The notes: a model not told the origin generated them from the sequence alone. 64,000 bases of DNA from Heyndrickxia vini (GCF_016772275.1 NZ_CP065425.1:2138653-2202652); one strand, 5' to 3'; positions 16,478 through 26,121 are shown, counted from the first letter of the stretch. Numbers and translations: made by a program.

Positions 16478-17656
16478 ATGCCAAAAACATTATTTCATGT
16501 CGATTTACGTAAACCAATGAATGAACAAGCCCATCCAGGACATAACAGATGGCATCCAGATATTCCAGCTGCCTTTTCAGTTGATCCCGGAATTTCTTTT
16601 CGAATGGAATGTAAGGATTGGACAGATGGACAAATAAGCAATAATGATAATCCGAATGATATTCGTGATGTCATCCTTTCACGTGTTCACGTTTTAAGTG
16701 GTCCCGTACATGTTAACGGGGTCGAACCCGGTGACTTACTCGTCGTTGATATATTAGATATAGGTGCTTTGGCAGAATCGGAATGGGGTTACAATGGAAT
16801 ATTTGCAAAAGAAAACGGTGGAAGTTTTTTAACTGAGCATTATCCTAATGCCGCTAAATCTATATGGGATTTTCATGGAATCTATACAACTTCAAGACAT
16901 ATCCCAGGAGTAAAATTCGCCGGAATCATTCATCCCGGACTTATTGGTGTCGCCCCCTCTTTGGAGCTCTTACAAAAATGGAATAAACGTGAAGATGAAC
17001 TGAAAAAGACCGATCCAAACCGTGTTCCCGAATTAGCAGCAAGTCCAGATCCACAAAATGCCGTGTTAGGAACACTAAAAGGAGCAGAATTTGATCGTGT
17101 CGCACGTGAAGGAGCAAGAACGGTGCCTCCAAGAGAAAATGGCGGAAATTGTGATATTAAAAATCTTTCAAAAGGATCTCGCATTTACTTCCCTGTCTTT
17201 GTTGACGGTGCTAAACTTTCCGTTGGAGACATTCATTTTTCACAAGGTGATGGCGAAATTACTTTCTGTGGCGGAATAGAAATGGCAGGATGGATTGATC
17301 TTCGGGTTGATGTAATTAAAGGCGGAATGGAAAAGTACAAAATAAAAGAAAATCCCGTCTTTAAACCTGGCCCTGTGGAGCCACATTACTCTGACTATTT
17401 AGTTTTTGAAGGAATATCAGTGGATGAAACAGATGGAAAACAGCATTATTTAGATGCTCATATTGCATATCGTCGAGCATGCTTAAATGCGATTGAATAC
17501 TTAAAAACACTAGGTTATACAGGAGAACAAGCCTATATGCTATTAGGAACTGCACCTGTTGAAGGCAGAATCAATGGAATTGTAGATATTCCAAACGCTT
17601 GTTGTACGGTTGCAATTCCAACACAAATATTTGATAAGGATATACTGCCCAAGTAA
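16478..17656 (+). CDS. fmdA: Acetamidase/formamidase FmdA
   Basis: 392 residues, the usual length of the FmdA/AmdA family, which hydrolyses formamide and short amides to ammonia and the acid in the cytosol. Family signatures include HNRWHPDIP near the start, EPGDLLVVDILDI, the FAGIIHPGLIG-x-AP region, GGNCDIK, and the Gly/Asp-rich QGDGE-x-x-x-CGG-x-E. GGGGG lies 7 nt before the ATG. It is followed after 23 nt by fmdB, forming the familiar fmdA-fmdB pair, and likely supplies nitrogen. Confidence 0.92.
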   Translation: MPKTLFHVDLRKPMNEQAHPGHNRWHPDIPAAFSVDPGISFRMECKDWTDGQISNNDNPNDIRDVILSRVHVLSGPVHVNGVEPGDLLVVDILDIGALAESEWGYNGIFAKENGGSFLTEHYPNAAKSIWDFHGIYTTSRHIPGVKFAGIIHPGLIGVAPSLELLQKWNKREDELKKTDPNRVPELAASPDPQNAVLGTLKGAEFDRVAREGARTVPPRENGGNCDIKNLSKGSRIYFPVFVDGAKLSVGDIHFSQGDGEITFCGGIEMAGWIDLRVDVIKGGMEKYKIKENPVFKPGPVEPHYSDYLVFEGISVDETDGKQHYLDAHIAYRRACLNAIEYLKTLGYTGEQAYMLLGTAPVEGRINGIVDIPNACCTVAIPTQIFDKDILPK

Positions 17657-17679
17657 ATGATGTAAGGAGTGGATATCAC

Positions 17680-17952
17680 ATGCCTAGCTATACGTTTCAC
17701 TGTAAAACTTGCGGAAACTTTACACTATTTTTTTCAACAATGAAAGGAAATAAATCGCATGCAAATTGTCCTAATTGTTCACTAGAATCCAATCGTGTAT
17801 ACTATCCGCCAAATTTATATTCCTACAGTAAAGAACTTCGAACTAGAATTGAAAGAGGCATGGAACCACGAAAAATGACAATAGAAGAACTAGGGCCTAA
17901 AAGGACAAAAAAAAGTTCCAATTTGCAAAGACCCTGGCAAGTTGGCCATTAA
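17680..17952 (+). CDS. fmdB: FmdB-type zinc ribbon protein
   Basis: 90 residues. The start MPSYTFHCKTCGNF and the second knuckle CPNC give the FmdB zinc ribbon (C-x2-C and C-x2-C). A basic tail (GPKRTKKSS) suggests nucleic acid binding. FmdB proteins are encoded beside fmdA and are thought to regulate the amidase. AAGGAG lies about 11 nt before the ATG; a terminator follows. Confidence 0.88.
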   Translation: MPSYTFHCKTCGNFTLFFSTMKGNKSHANCPNCSLESNRVYYPPNLYSYSKELRTRIERGMEPRKMTIEELGPKRTKKSSNLQRPWQVGH

Positions 17953-17956
17953 AAGA

Positions 17957-17980
17957 AAAAAGGGACAAAGTCCCTTTTTC
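17957..17980 (+). terminator. Terminator of the fmdAB operon
   Basis: A 10-bp stem AAAAAGGGAC / GTCCCTTTTT with an AAA loop lies directly after the fmdB stop codon. Confidence 0.85.
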
Positions 17981-18212
17981 TCTTTTAACTCTTTTCTTCA
18001 TTTGAACTTGTTAGGGAATTGTTTGACAATCCCCTCAATCTTTTGCATACTCCTTTTTTAATTTTCCATATTTAGTATCTATTAAATTTTTCATCCTATT
18101 CTCAAATATGCGGGTAAACTATCTATTGTTATTATTAATTATTCCGCTTCTAACTATGTTCTGACAGAATAGTTAATGGTATAATTTACATAAAAAAGGG
18201 GATTATAAGAAC

Positions 18213-18503
18213 ATGGACTCACTATTACGTTTTTATAAAATAATCATCGGATTTGTTGAATTGTTTTTTGGAATACCATTTATTGGAGGAGCCATCATCA
18301 TCGGTCATGCATGGGCACCACTTGGGGCATTAATATTTTTTCATTTTATTGGTTTAGTTTTATCATTTATTGCGGTTAAAGCTAAATCCGGATCCGTGTT
18401 TGGAATAATTGGGAATATTATTGCTTTCATCCCGGTAGTTGGAATGATCATGCATATATTAATTGGATTAGTAAACGTGTATCAAGGAATTAAGGATAAA
18501 TAG
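18213..18503 (+). CDS. Small membrane protein of unknown function
   Basis: 96 residues, almost entirely hydrophobic, with about three helices (7-29, 35-54, 61-92) and Gly-rich turns (GIIGNIIAFIPVVGMI). An AAAGGGG sequence lies upstream of the ATG. A strong terminator follows, so it is a monocistronic unit. It is not recognised beyond a generic small integral membrane protein. Confidence 0.7.
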   Translation: MDSLLRFYKIIIGFVELFFGIPFIGGAIIIGHAWAPLGALIFFHFIGLVLSFIAVKAKSGSVFGIIGNIIAFIPVVGMIMHILIGLVNVYQGIKDK

Positions 18504-18526
18504 CAGTTTCCATGTAAATTGCATTT

Positions 18527-18557
18527 AAAAAAGCTAACATTTGCTGTTAGCTTTTTT
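18527..18557 (+). terminator. Terminator of the small membrane protein gene
   Basis: A perfect 13-bp stem AAAAAAGCTAACA / TGTTAGCTTTTTT, 24 nt after the stop; it could also serve the minus-strand gene ending at 18589. Confidence 0.9.
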
Positions 18558-18588
18558 GATTGGAACAAAGAACCAGCGCTCTTGTCCA

Positions 18589-18753
18589 TTAATAAGGAAA
18601 TTTAGATGAGTTACGAAACTGTTCATCAGCTTCCATTTGGTTTAAATTTCTTTCAGGACGTTTTGTCCCTTTTTTATAAAAAATAAACGATACGACTAAT
18701 AACAAAATGATGACTCCCCAAAATATCCAACCAAATAATGTTATAATCCCCAC
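18589..18753 (-). CDS. 54-residue single-span membrane protein
   Basis: A short minus-strand frame from GTG 18753 to TAA 18589. It has an N-terminal helix (LFGWIFWGVIILLLVVSFIF), then YKKGTKRPERN and a charged tail ending in SKFPY, so it is a one-span protein with a cytoplasmic tail. The ribosome binding site is only GGAATGGGG-like, and GTG is chosen for lack of an alternative. It lies 50 nt downstream of the acetyltransferase gene on the same strand. It is not recognised, but its composition is convincingly protein-like. Confidence 0.55.
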   Translation of the reverse strand: MGIITLFGWIFWGVIILLLVVSFIFYKKGTKRPERNLNQMEADEQFRNSSKFPY

Positions 18754-18803
18754 CCCATTCCACACTAAATTGTTATGATAACTATTTTATGCGGGTGCAT
18801 CCC

Positions 18804-19346
18804 TTAATGATTCCATTCATGTGCTAACATTCCGTAGACGATATGATCTACAAAATGATCATACAGCCATTCTGCCTGCCTAATACATCCTTCATTCATA
18901 AATCCAAGTCTTTCTGGTATCGCACGACTTTTATTATTTTCCGCTGCGGCCCTAATTTCTACCTTATTCAGCTTCAGTTCACGAAAGGCATAATCAGTTA
19001 ACGCTTTAGCCACCCTTGTCATGATCCCCTTCCCCTGATACGCTTCACTTAACCAATATCCTATTTGGGCAGTTTTATTGGACCAATTCATTTGATTGAA
19101 GCCAGCAGTTCCGACAATTTCCCCATTATAAAGGATGACTGTAGTTAAATTTCTATTTTCACTATATCCTTTTAAACAACCAGAAATAAAATTTTGCGTA
19201 TCTTGGATCATCGTTGTTGAATCCAACCATGGCAACCATTCACGCAAATATCCTCTTGATTGATTGGTTAGTTCAAAAACCTTTGCAGTATCAGTTAAAT
19301 CAATTAATTTTAATGACAAGTCATTATCAATTTTGTAAAGAAACAT
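18804..19346 (-). CDS. RimL/YdaF-type GNAT N-acetyltransferase
   Basis: 180 residues. The GNAT core includes the beta-4 strand IGYWLSEAYQGKGIMTRV, in which Q-G-K-G-I is the acetyl-CoA pyrophosphate loop, and NNKSRAIPERLGF, the hallmark of the ribosomal-protein acetyltransferase-like RimJ/RimL branch. It closely resembles B. subtilis YdaF. It likely acetylates an alpha-amine of a protein or peptide; the target is unknown. GAGGGAG lies just upstream of the ATG. Confidence 0.88.
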   Translation of the reverse strand: MFLYKIDNDLSLKLIDLTDTAKVFELTNQSRGYLREWLPWLDSTTMIQDTQNFISGCLKGYSENRNLTTVILYNGEIVGTAGFNQMNWSNKTAQIGYWLSEAYQGKGIMTRVAKALTDYAFRELKLNKVEIRAAAENNKSRAIPERLGFMNEGCIRQAEWLYDHFVDHIVYGMLAHEWNH

Positions 19347-19457
19347 GTTCTCCCTCTTTTCCAGGACACTATCAATGGGGCAATTGTCTATAAAAGTTCC
19401 ATTTGTTTATTTTTCAAAAATGTATTCAAATATTAATTAGATCGCAAACTTCTTTCA

Positions 19458-19712
19458 CTATTCATCTTCAAACTCTTCCGGCTCGTTGTCTATATAAATT
19501 GTTTTTGAGTTGTAATTGAATCGTAGTTTTAACCCCCATGAAGAACTATTCGATTCAAACGAATCATCATTAATCGTAAATTGAATTAAAATATCATTAT
19601 CCCAATCTAGCAAAACAAATTCGTTGTCATTTGAGTATAATTTACAATTAATATGTGCAACTAAATTCCATCCGTCTTTTAACTCATGAAATACTGTTTC
19701 CATTGCATCCAT
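19458..19712 (-). CDS. Small acidic protein of unknown function
   Basis: 84 residues, very acidic and Asn-rich, with alternating strand-like segments (EFVLLDWDNDILIQFTI, SWGLKLRFNY) and an acidic end (EPEEFEDE). AAGGGA lies near ATG 19712; a second ATG follows three codons later. No family was recognised; the composition resembles Bacillus immunity-like or single-domain beta proteins, but no toxin partner lies nearby. Confidence 0.5.
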   Translation of the reverse strand: MDAMETVFHELKDGWNLVAHINCKLYSNDNEFVLLDWDNDILIQFTINDDSFESNSSSWGLKLRFNYNSKTIYIDNEPEEFEDE

Positions 19713-19781
19713 TCCCTTGCTTTTTGTATTTGTTTTATCTCACATTTATTATACCAAAAAGGAAATCTATTTAGTCTTGTA

Positions 19782-20402
19782 TTATTGTACTCTCCTTTCT
19801 AAATTTTTCACCGTTTCACTATTCTCCACTTCATTTTGATTTTTTAATGTGCCGAATAGAACATCAACAAACGGATTCGATACACCATACCAATAATTTT
19901 CATTTTTAAAGTGGTGCAGCATATGAGTTTTCTTTACCCACAAGCCGAATTTCGTTTTAGGCTTTATTGGACGATGTGCAACATAATGCCGCCATTCATA
20001 AATAAGCAGCATGACTATTAGTCCAATTCCAAATGCCAGCGTACCGGCGATCGTACGTGTGAACAAGTAAAAGACGAAGGATAAAATAATGAACTGAGGA
20101 ATACTATACCAAATTGGCAAAAACAATAATTTTAAGTCGTTGGGATGTTTATGATGATCATAATGCAGCCGTTTTAATGCTTTTAGAAAAAAAGGATTTC
20201 TCGGAGCCTTTAAATGAAAAAGAAAACGATGGGTTAAATATTCACTAAAAATAAAAAACACTAACCCGATGCTAAAGCAAAGTAAGGTGAATAAAGTTAG
20301 TCCCATTATAGTTACACTACTAACAAACCCAACCAAAAGAATCATCATTACTAAAATATCAAAATGCAGGAAAAAATCACGATACAAATTTTTCGTTTTC
20401 AT
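19782..20402 (-). CDS. Sterol desaturase/fatty acid hydroxylase family membrane enzyme
   Basis: 206 residues with four or more membrane helices and the complete di-iron histidine set: H58-x4-H63, H80-x2-HH84, H139-x3-H143 and H160-x2-HH164. This is the sterol desaturase/fatty acid hydroxylase superfamily, whose bacterial members hydroxylate lipids or carotenoids using O2. ATG 20402 is supported by GAGGAGG just upstream; the longer reading frame starting at 20483 lacks such a site. The substrate is unknown. Confidence 0.88.
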   Translation of the reverse strand: MKTKNLYRDFFLHFDILVMMILLVGFVSSVTIMGLTLFTLLCFSIGLVFFIFSEYLTHRFLFHLKAPRNPFFLKALKRLHYDHHKHPNDLKLLFLPIWYSIPQFIILSFVFYLFTRTIAGTLAFGIGLIVMLLIYEWRHYVAHRPIKPKTKFGLWVKKTHMLHHFKNENYWYGVSNPFVDVLFGTLKNQNEVENSETVKNLERRVQ

Positions 20403-20558
20403 CCGACTCCTCCTCATTTGTATGACCAAGCTTTTTAGAATAATTGCTAATTCCATTTTATTATTTACAAAGCGTTTTATCAAACTATTCTTAGTTTTAC
20501 GCCAACATAATGGATGAATGTAAAATAATTTCAGTAATCAAACTCCATTATTTGAAAA

Positions 20559-20567
20559 TGATATAAT
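20559..20567 (+). promoter_or_regulatory. Extended -10 promoter of the aldo/keto reductase gene
   Basis: TGA-TATAAT, a perfect -10 with extended TG, 51 nt upstream of the ATG at 20618. No -35 was recognised. Confidence 0.5.
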
Positions 20568-20617
20568 AAACTTGGTATTCTTAATATGTATTAAAAAATT
20601 TTAGGGAGAGATGCTGA

Positions 20618-21442
20618 ATGAATCATGTAACGTTAAACAATGGTTTAAAAATGCCACAGCTTGGCTTTGGTGTTTGGCAAGTGAAAGATGATGAAGCTAC
20701 AGCTGCAGTTACGAAAGCGATTGAAGTGGGCTACCGATCCATTGACACTGCTATGATTTATGAAAATGAAAAAGGTGTTGGAAAAGCACTCAAAGATACA
20801 TCTGTACCTCGCGAAGACCTCTTTATTACTACTAAAGTTTGGAATAGTGATCAAGGTTATGAAAATACATTGCGTGCATTTGATGAAAGTTTAGAAAAAT
20901 TAGGATTGGATTATGTTGATTTGTATTTAATCCATTGGCCAACTCCCGAATTTGATCAATATGTTGATACATATAAAGCACTAGAAAAGCTTTATCATGA
21001 TGGTCGTGTGAAAGCAATTGGTGTTTGTAACTTTGAAATCGAACATTTAGAACGCTTACTAAAAGAATGTGATGTCAAACCTGTCCTTAACCAAGTTGAA
21101 TGTCATCCTTTCTTATCACAAAATGAATTAAAAGAATTTTGTGCAAAACATGAAATTTTCGTTGAAGCTTGGAGCCCACTTCAACAAGGTGGAGAAGTGC
21201 TAAACCACGAGACAGTACAACAAATCGCTGCGGCACATGACAAATCTCCAGCACAAGTCATTTTACGCTGGCATTTACAAAACAATACAATTGTCATTCC
21301 AAAATCAGTTACACCATCTAGAATCGAAGAAAACTTTAACGTATTCGACTTTGAACTTAGCCACGACGAAATGGAATCAATTAACAAACTAAACAAAAAC
21401 GAACGAAAAGGTCCACATCCAAATGAAATGAACCGCCGTTAA
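20618..21442 (+). CDS. Aldo/keto reductase (YvgN/YtbE type)
   Basis: 274-residue AKR5-like TIM barrel. Catalytic tetrad: D43 and Y48 (SIDTAMIYENE), K73 (ITTKVW) and H106 (LIHWP). Cofactor contacts include IPKSVTPSRIEENF near residue 230. Bacillus YvgN and YtbE reduce methylglyoxal and other aldehydes with NADPH, so it may be an aldehyde detoxification enzyme like adhA at the start of the window. AGGGAGAG precedes the ATG. It is monocistronic. Confidence 0.9.
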   Translation: MNHVTLNNGLKMPQLGFGVWQVKDDEATAAVTKAIEVGYRSIDTAMIYENEKGVGKALKDTSVPREDLFITTKVWNSDQGYENTLRAFDESLEKLGLDYVDLYLIHWPTPEFDQYVDTYKALEKLYHDGRVKAIGVCNFEIEHLERLLKECDVKPVLNQVECHPFLSQNELKEFCAKHEIFVEAWSPLQQGGEVLNHETVQQIAAAHDKSPAQVILRWHLQNNTIVIPKSVTPSRIEENFNVFDFELSHDEMESINKLNKNERKGPHPNEMNRR

Positions 21443-22132
21443 TATTGTATAAAAAGGGACAGAAAACTTAAGGAGTTACGTTTCCGTGGGGAAACATACC
21501 AAATAGTATGCTAATGAGCATGTAAAATCGCAACCTAATCTTGATAATTGTTGTTGTCAACATGTTAATTACTGATTGATATTCTATTGGGTTTGTTGAT
21601 TTTTTTACTTAATTAGATAATTGATATCCTCTTTCAAGATAACCAATAAGCGGACATTTTCCGGTTAACCGGCAGAATAAACATCGGTTCAGGGTATATT
21701 AGCGGAGGTTTTCCGTTTAAGTAAAGCAAAATTACTTATTTTCACGGTTTTCGAGTTAATAGTCGTAAATTTCCGCTTATTCAAGGTATTTTCAGTGCTA
21801 TTTTCTAATTAAGGGAAATTTCTCCGCTTATCGAGCTCGATTTTGCGTCTTCCTTTAATTAAACAAAAAAACATATTAAAGACAGAAGCTTGGGAAAAAT
21901 CCCAAGCTTTCGTGTGCTAATTATGTTGTTTTTCAATGCTACGAGTTCTTATGTTATTATTTTCTCTACGTTATCGAAACTACTTAAGGTTTACTGCTCC
22001 ACTCTTTTATAAAGTCCGTTATCAAATGAACGATTACTATTGCTTTATCAAGTAAAAAAGCGTGATCGCAAATCAGAAAATCGTCCTCAATTCGAAAAAA
22101 TGATGCATAGTAAAAACCTGGTCCTAAGTATA
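21443..22132. other. 690-nt gap with degenerate short repeats and a hairpin
   Basis: No convincing gene on either strand. Between about 21645 and 21835 short related motifs recur in both orientations (AAGCGGAcattTTCCG, TAGCGGAggtTTTCCG, TTTCCGCTTAT, TTTCTCCGCTTAT). A 9-bp hairpin AAGCTTGGG / CCCAAGCTT lies at 21886-21909. The role is unknown; such CCGCTTA-rich stretches occur between genes in several Bacillus-like genomes. Confidence 0.6.
21886..21909. terminator. Hairpin without a strong T-run
   Basis: A perfect 9-bp stem AAGCTTGGG / CCCAAGCTT, loop AAAAAT. It might terminate the aldo/keto reductase transcript, but it is far downstream and lacks a T-tract. Confidence 0.35.
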
Positions 22133-23101
22133 TTAAACCCACCACATATTTGTTGGTTGTTCACCAATAAGTATTGTTTGAAGGTTTTTCACCGCTCGTT
22201 TGAAGCCCTCATCAATTGACATAATTGGATCCTCATGTTCTATGCTTACAACATAGTCGTAACCATACGTACGCAGAGCACTCATCATGTCGGACCACTC
22301 TTGAAGTCCATGACCGCAACCAACGGAGCGAAATGACCATGCTCTTGATCGAACTTCGCTATATGGCTGCATGTCGGTTAGTCCGTACATATTCACATTG
22401 TCTTGATCAATATAGGTATCTTTTGCATGAAAATGATGAATCGCATTTTCCTTAGCTAATATTTTAATCGCACCAACAGGATCAATTCCTTGCCACCAAA
22501 GATGACTCGGATCAAGGTTCGCGCCAATGGCATCGCAAGTCTTTTCACGTAATTTTAAAAGTGTATACGGAGTATGAACTAAGAAACCTCCGTGAAGCTC
22601 AAGACCAATTCGTACGTTATGATCTTTTGCGAATTGTCCCCATTCCTTCCAATATGGAATGAGTTTTTCTTCCCATTGCCATTTTAAAACTTCCGTATAT
22701 TCGTTTGGCCATGGAGCAATTGGCCAATTAGGGTACTTTGCACCTTCATGGTCCCCAGCTGTACCGGAAAAACAATTGACAACCGGCACGCCCATTAAAG
22801 AAGCTAATTTCACCGTTTTAACAAAGTCATTGTGACATTTTTCCGCAAACTCCCTATCAGGAGATAACGGGTTACCGTGGCAGCTAAAGGCGCTTATTTC
22901 CAATCCTCTTGATTTAACCTCATTTAAATATGCTTCTCTTTTCGTTTCACTATCAAGCAATTCATCAAGTTTACAATGTGCATCACCCGGATATCCACCC
23001 GTACCAATTTCAACAGCTGTAAGACCAGCATCTTTCACATAATCAAGCATATCTGTAAACGACTTATCTGAAAACAAAACTGTAAAAACACCAAGTTTCA
23101 T
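22133..23101 (-). CDS. Sugar phosphate isomerase/epimerase-type TIM barrel protein
   Basis: 322-residue xylose isomerase-like TIM barrel (AP_endonuc_2 fold). Metal-site motifs visible are E32 (AVEIGTGGYP), SCHGNP, the strand IGLELHGGFL, NLDPSHLWWQG, FHAKDT and SIEHEDP. Such proteins isomerise, epimerise or, in recent work on keto-sugar pathways, cleave oxidised glycosides. As the last gene of the sugar locus, 22 nt after a Gfo/Idh/MocA gene, it probably works on that enzyme's product. The exact reaction cannot be read from sequence. Confidence 0.85.
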   Translation of the reverse strand: MKLGVFTVLFSDKSFTDMLDYVKDAGLTAVEIGTGGYPGDAHCKLDELLDSETKREAYLNEVKSRGLEISAFSCHGNPLSPDREFAEKCHNDFVKTVKLASLMGVPVVNCFSGTAGDHEGAKYPNWPIAPWPNEYTEVLKWQWEEKLIPYWKEWGQFAKDHNVRIGLELHGGFLVHTPYTLLKLREKTCDAIGANLDPSHLWWQGIDPVGAIKILAKENAIHHFHAKDTYIDQDNVNMYGLTDMQPYSEVRSRAWSFRSVGCGHGLQEWSDMMSALRTYGYDYVVSIEHEDPIMSIDEGFKRAVKNLQTILIGEQPTNMWWV

Positions 23102-23123
23102 TTATATTCCCCCTCACTTTCAA

Positions 23124-24161
23124 TTATAGTTGGACACTCTTTTGTTTTTCACTGCTTTTATAAATAGCCTCCATTATTTGCGATACTTGTAAAGCTTCTT
23201 CAGGTTTCACAATTTGTTCAGAACGATTTAATATCGCGTCTACGAAGTTCTTCGCTTGCAAATAGCCAGGATTCTCTGTTTCCGGTATCCAGGTTGCATC
23301 ACTGTTAAACAACATTCCATGCCTGGCATAATTCAGCTTCAATGGAAATACTTCAATGCCTCCTTGGTCTCCTGAAATGCTTACACTTTCTTTATCACTT
23401 TCAATATTGGCGGACCAAGACACTTCCAATAACATCGATGCTCCGTTGGCAAATCGAACATACCCTGTTACATGATCATCCACATTAAAGGTCTCATGAT
23501 TGAAATCCCCCCATTGATTCACCTGTTCGGGCTGATTGCTTAAAGCATGATAAGTGGTGCCTGACACCTCCACAGGTTTTGGATTCCCCATTAACCAGAG
23601 AGAAAGGTCTAATAAATGACATCCGTAATCAATCAGACTTCCGCCCCCTTGAAGATCCTTATTAGTAAACACACCCCAACCTGGGACTTTTCGTCTTCTT
23701 AATGCTTGGATTCTAACAACAAGAGGCTGACCAATTTCATTTGCAACCATGATACGTTTTGCACCTTGTGATTCCTTCATAAAGCGATAATGAAATCCAA
23801 TGTTTAAAACTTTTTCTGCTTTTTTAGATGCGTCAATCATCGCTTTACATTCCGCAGCTGACATTGCCATCGGCTTCTCACAAAGGACATGAATTCCGGC
23901 GTTAAGGGCAGCAATAGTAATTTCTGCGTGAAACTTATTCGGTGTGCAAATAACAACAGCATCAATCACCGCAAACATTTCCCGATAATCGTTATACGCA
24001 TGTGGAATGCCAAAGCTTTCAGCCACTTCTTGAGCACGATCGAAATTAACATCACAAACCGCTACAATTGAAACATCATCATTTAACATTAAAAAGGCGG
24101 GGATATGTCTATCAACTGCAATTCCACCTACACCTACAATTCCTAGTTTTATCTTACTCAT
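23124..24161 (-). CDS. Gfo/Idh/MocA-family oxidoreductase (second copy in operon)
   Basis: 345 residues. NAD(P) Rossmann motif GVGGIA (9-14), the family EKP signature (CEKPM, K96) and the active-site segment GGGSLIDYGCHLLDL (D179, H183). It oxidises or reduces a sugar or cyclitol hydroxyl. Its N-terminal half is clearly related to the upstream copy, whereas the substrate domains differ, so the two probably act on different positions or steps. It lies between the first copy (78 nt) and the TIM-barrel gene (22 nt). Confidence 0.88.
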   Translation of the reverse strand: MSKIKLGIVGVGGIAVDRHIPAFLMLNDDVSIVAVCDVNFDRAQEVAESFGIPHAYNDYREMFAVIDAVVICTPNKFHAEITIAALNAGIHVLCEKPMAMSAAECKAMIDASKKAEKVLNIGFHYRFMKESQGAKRIMVANEIGQPLVVRIQALRRRKVPGWGVFTNKDLQGGGSLIDYGCHLLDLSLWLMGNPKPVEVSGTTYHALSNQPEQVNQWGDFNHETFNVDDHVTGYVRFANGASMLLEVSWSANIESDKESVSISGDQGGIEVFPLKLNYARHGMLFNSDATWIPETENPGYLQAKNFVDAILNRSEQIVKPEEALQVSQIMEAIYKSSEKQKSVQL

Positions 24162-24239
24162 TTTGCACCTCCCCTTCCTCTATTAAAATATGAGTTAATT
24201 ATTTATATTATTTAAAGTGCATCTATAATTGTTTCACAT

Positions 24240-25271
24240 TTATAGATGCACTTTTTCGACTTTCCCAGTTTTACTTGATTCCAATGCAGCTAAAATAACT
24301 TTTAATGATTTCATACCTTCTTCTCCGTTTATTGGTACTTCACTATTTTCAACAATACTATTAATAAAATTTTCTATTACGTGGGTATTGTTTTGACCGC
24401 CATCTTCATTAGACTGGATTTTCCCTAATTCATATTTAACAACTTCACCATTCTTGTATTGTACGACTAATGAATAGTCCGGATGATCTTCCAAACGAAG
24501 AATGGCATTTTCTCCATAAATGATCGTTGAGTTATCTTCACTTGAAACATAGGACCAACTTGCGGCAAGTGTTCCCATAATTCCACTTTCTGTTTTCAAA
24601 ATGCAAACAGCATTATCATCAACCGTCGTTTCTTTTTTAGCAACTGTATCTACAAAAGCAGCAACTTCTACAATGTCTTCGTTTAATAAATAACGAAGTA
24701 AATCGGTTTTGTGCACACCTAAATCACCCATTGCCCCGATAAATGCTTCGTCTTTCTCAAAAAACCAACTATTTGAGCCATCGGCACTCCATCTTTCTGG
24801 TCCGCCATGACCAAATGCTGTCCGGAAACTATAAATTTTTCCTACATCACCTGATTCTATTAATTTACGCGCTTTCACATGAGAGCTGACAAATCGCTGA
24901 TTATGGGCAATCATCAACTTTTTACCATTCCTTTGTGCAGCTTCAATCATTGCTTTCGCTTCTTCTTCAGATGTAGCCATTGGCTTTTCACAAAGAACAT
25001 GTTTTCCGGCATTTAATGCCGCAACAGAAATGGGTGCATGAAGATAGTTTGGCGTACATACACTAACTGCTTCAATTTCATCGTCCGCAAGGAGCTCTTC
25101 ATAGTTCTTGTAAAATTTCGTTCCATATTGCTCCGCTCTTTCTTTAGCACGATCTTCAACGATATCGCACACTGCAATAATTTCTGCATTTTCATTTATT
25201 ACATACTCTGGGATATGACGATGTGTGGCAATACTTCCGCAACCGATAATACCAACTTTAATCTTACTCAT
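24240..25271 (-). CDS. Gfo/Idh/MocA-family oxidoreductase (first copy in operon)
   Basis: 343 residues with Rossmann motif GCGSIA (10-15), CEKPM (K96) and MGDLGVHKTDL (D183, H187). The family includes ThuB, glucose-fructose oxidoreductase and inositol dehydrogenases. Together with the adjacent ThuA-like gene it recalls the rhizobial thuAB pair, which forms 3-keto-disaccharides, and this is the closer ThuB counterpart by gene order. AGGAGG lies in front of the ATG. The exact substrate is inferred. Confidence 0.88.
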   Translation of the reverse strand: MSKIKVGIIGCGSIATHRHIPEYVINENAEIIAVCDIVEDRAKERAEQYGTKFYKNYEELLADDEIEAVSVCTPNYLHAPISVAALNAGKHVLCEKPMATSEEEAKAMIEAAQRNGKKLMIAHNQRFVSSHVKARKLIESGDVGKIYSFRTAFGHGGPERWSADGSNSWFFEKDEAFIGAMGDLGVHKTDLLRYLLNEDIVEVAAFVDTVAKKETTVDDNAVCILKTESGIMGTLAASWSYVSSEDNSTIIYGENAILRLEDHPDYSLVVQYKNGEVVKYELGKIQSNEDGGQNNTHVIENFINSIVENSEVPINGEEGMKSLKVILAALESSKTGKVEKVHL

Positions 25272-25329
25272 CCTTTATTCCTCCTTTTAAATGATATTTT
25301 TTCGTATTAAAAATAAAGTTTTTAACCAA

Positions 25330-26052
25330 CTATTTTATTGATATTTCTTCTAAAGGTTTTGCATTTCCATAAACGGGTCTTTCATGCTCCGTCGGTGCAG
25401 TCCATTTAACGGCATTCGTAATGACGCGCTGAATTTTTTCATTATGGTATGTTGGATACGTTTCATGTCCTGGTCGGAAATAGAAAATTTTCCCGTTACC
25501 CCGACGGTATGTACAACCGCTTCGGAATACTTCTCCACCTTCGAACCAGCTTAGGAATACGAGCTCATCTGGTGCAGGTATATCAAAATGTTCACCATAC
25601 ATTTCTTCTCTATCTAGTTCAATGTATTCGCCAATTCCAGATACAATAGGATGACTTGGATCCACTACCCAAAGTCTTTCACGGTCATCTGCTTCACGCC
25701 ATTTTAAATCACAAGAAGTCCCCATTAATGTTTTAAATACTTTTGAGAAATGTCCGGAGTGAAGGACGATTAATCCCATCCCATTAAGAACGTGTTGGAC
25801 TACTTTTTTAACTACTTCATCAGATACTTCGTTATGTGCAATATGTCCCCACCATACAAGAACATCAGTATTGGCTAAAACCTCATCAGTTAAGCCGTGT
25901 TCAGGCTCATCCAATGTTGCTGTTTGAACATCTGCTCCCTCCTTTTCTAGAAAGCTAGCAATCGCTCCATGTATTCCATTTGGATAATTTTGTGCAACTA
26001 CGGGATTTTTCTTTTCGTGTCGATGTTCATTCCAGACTGTGACTTTTACCAT
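25330..26052 (-). CDS. ThuA-like protein
   Basis: 240 residues of the ThuA (trehalose utilization) family, a class I glutamine amidotransferase-like fold: start [40 protein letters not shown] and [14 protein letters not shown] are typical. ThuA is needed with ThuB for keto-trehalose or keto-maltitol metabolism in rhizobia, although its precise catalytic role is unsettled. It sits between the permease and oxidoreductase genes of the operon, in keeping with a catabolic role for an imported glycoside. Confidence 0.88.
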   Translation of the reverse strand: MVKVTVWNEHRHEKKNPVVAQNYPNGIHGAIASFLEKEGADVQTATLDEPEHGLTDEVLANTDVLVWWGHIAHNEVSDEVVKKVVQHVLNGMGLIVLHSGHFSKVFKTLMGTSCDLKWREADDRERLWVVDPSHPIVSGIGEYIELDREEMYGEHFDIPAPDELVFLSWFEGGEVFRSGCTYRRGNGKIFYFRPGHETYPTYHNEKIQRVITNAVKWTAPTEHERPVYGNAKPLEEISIK

Positions 26053-26121
26053 GTTTAAAACACTCCTTTTTTTTAATAATCGTCCTATGGCTTTTTATAA
26101 AGTCGGCTCCATTTATCTTTT

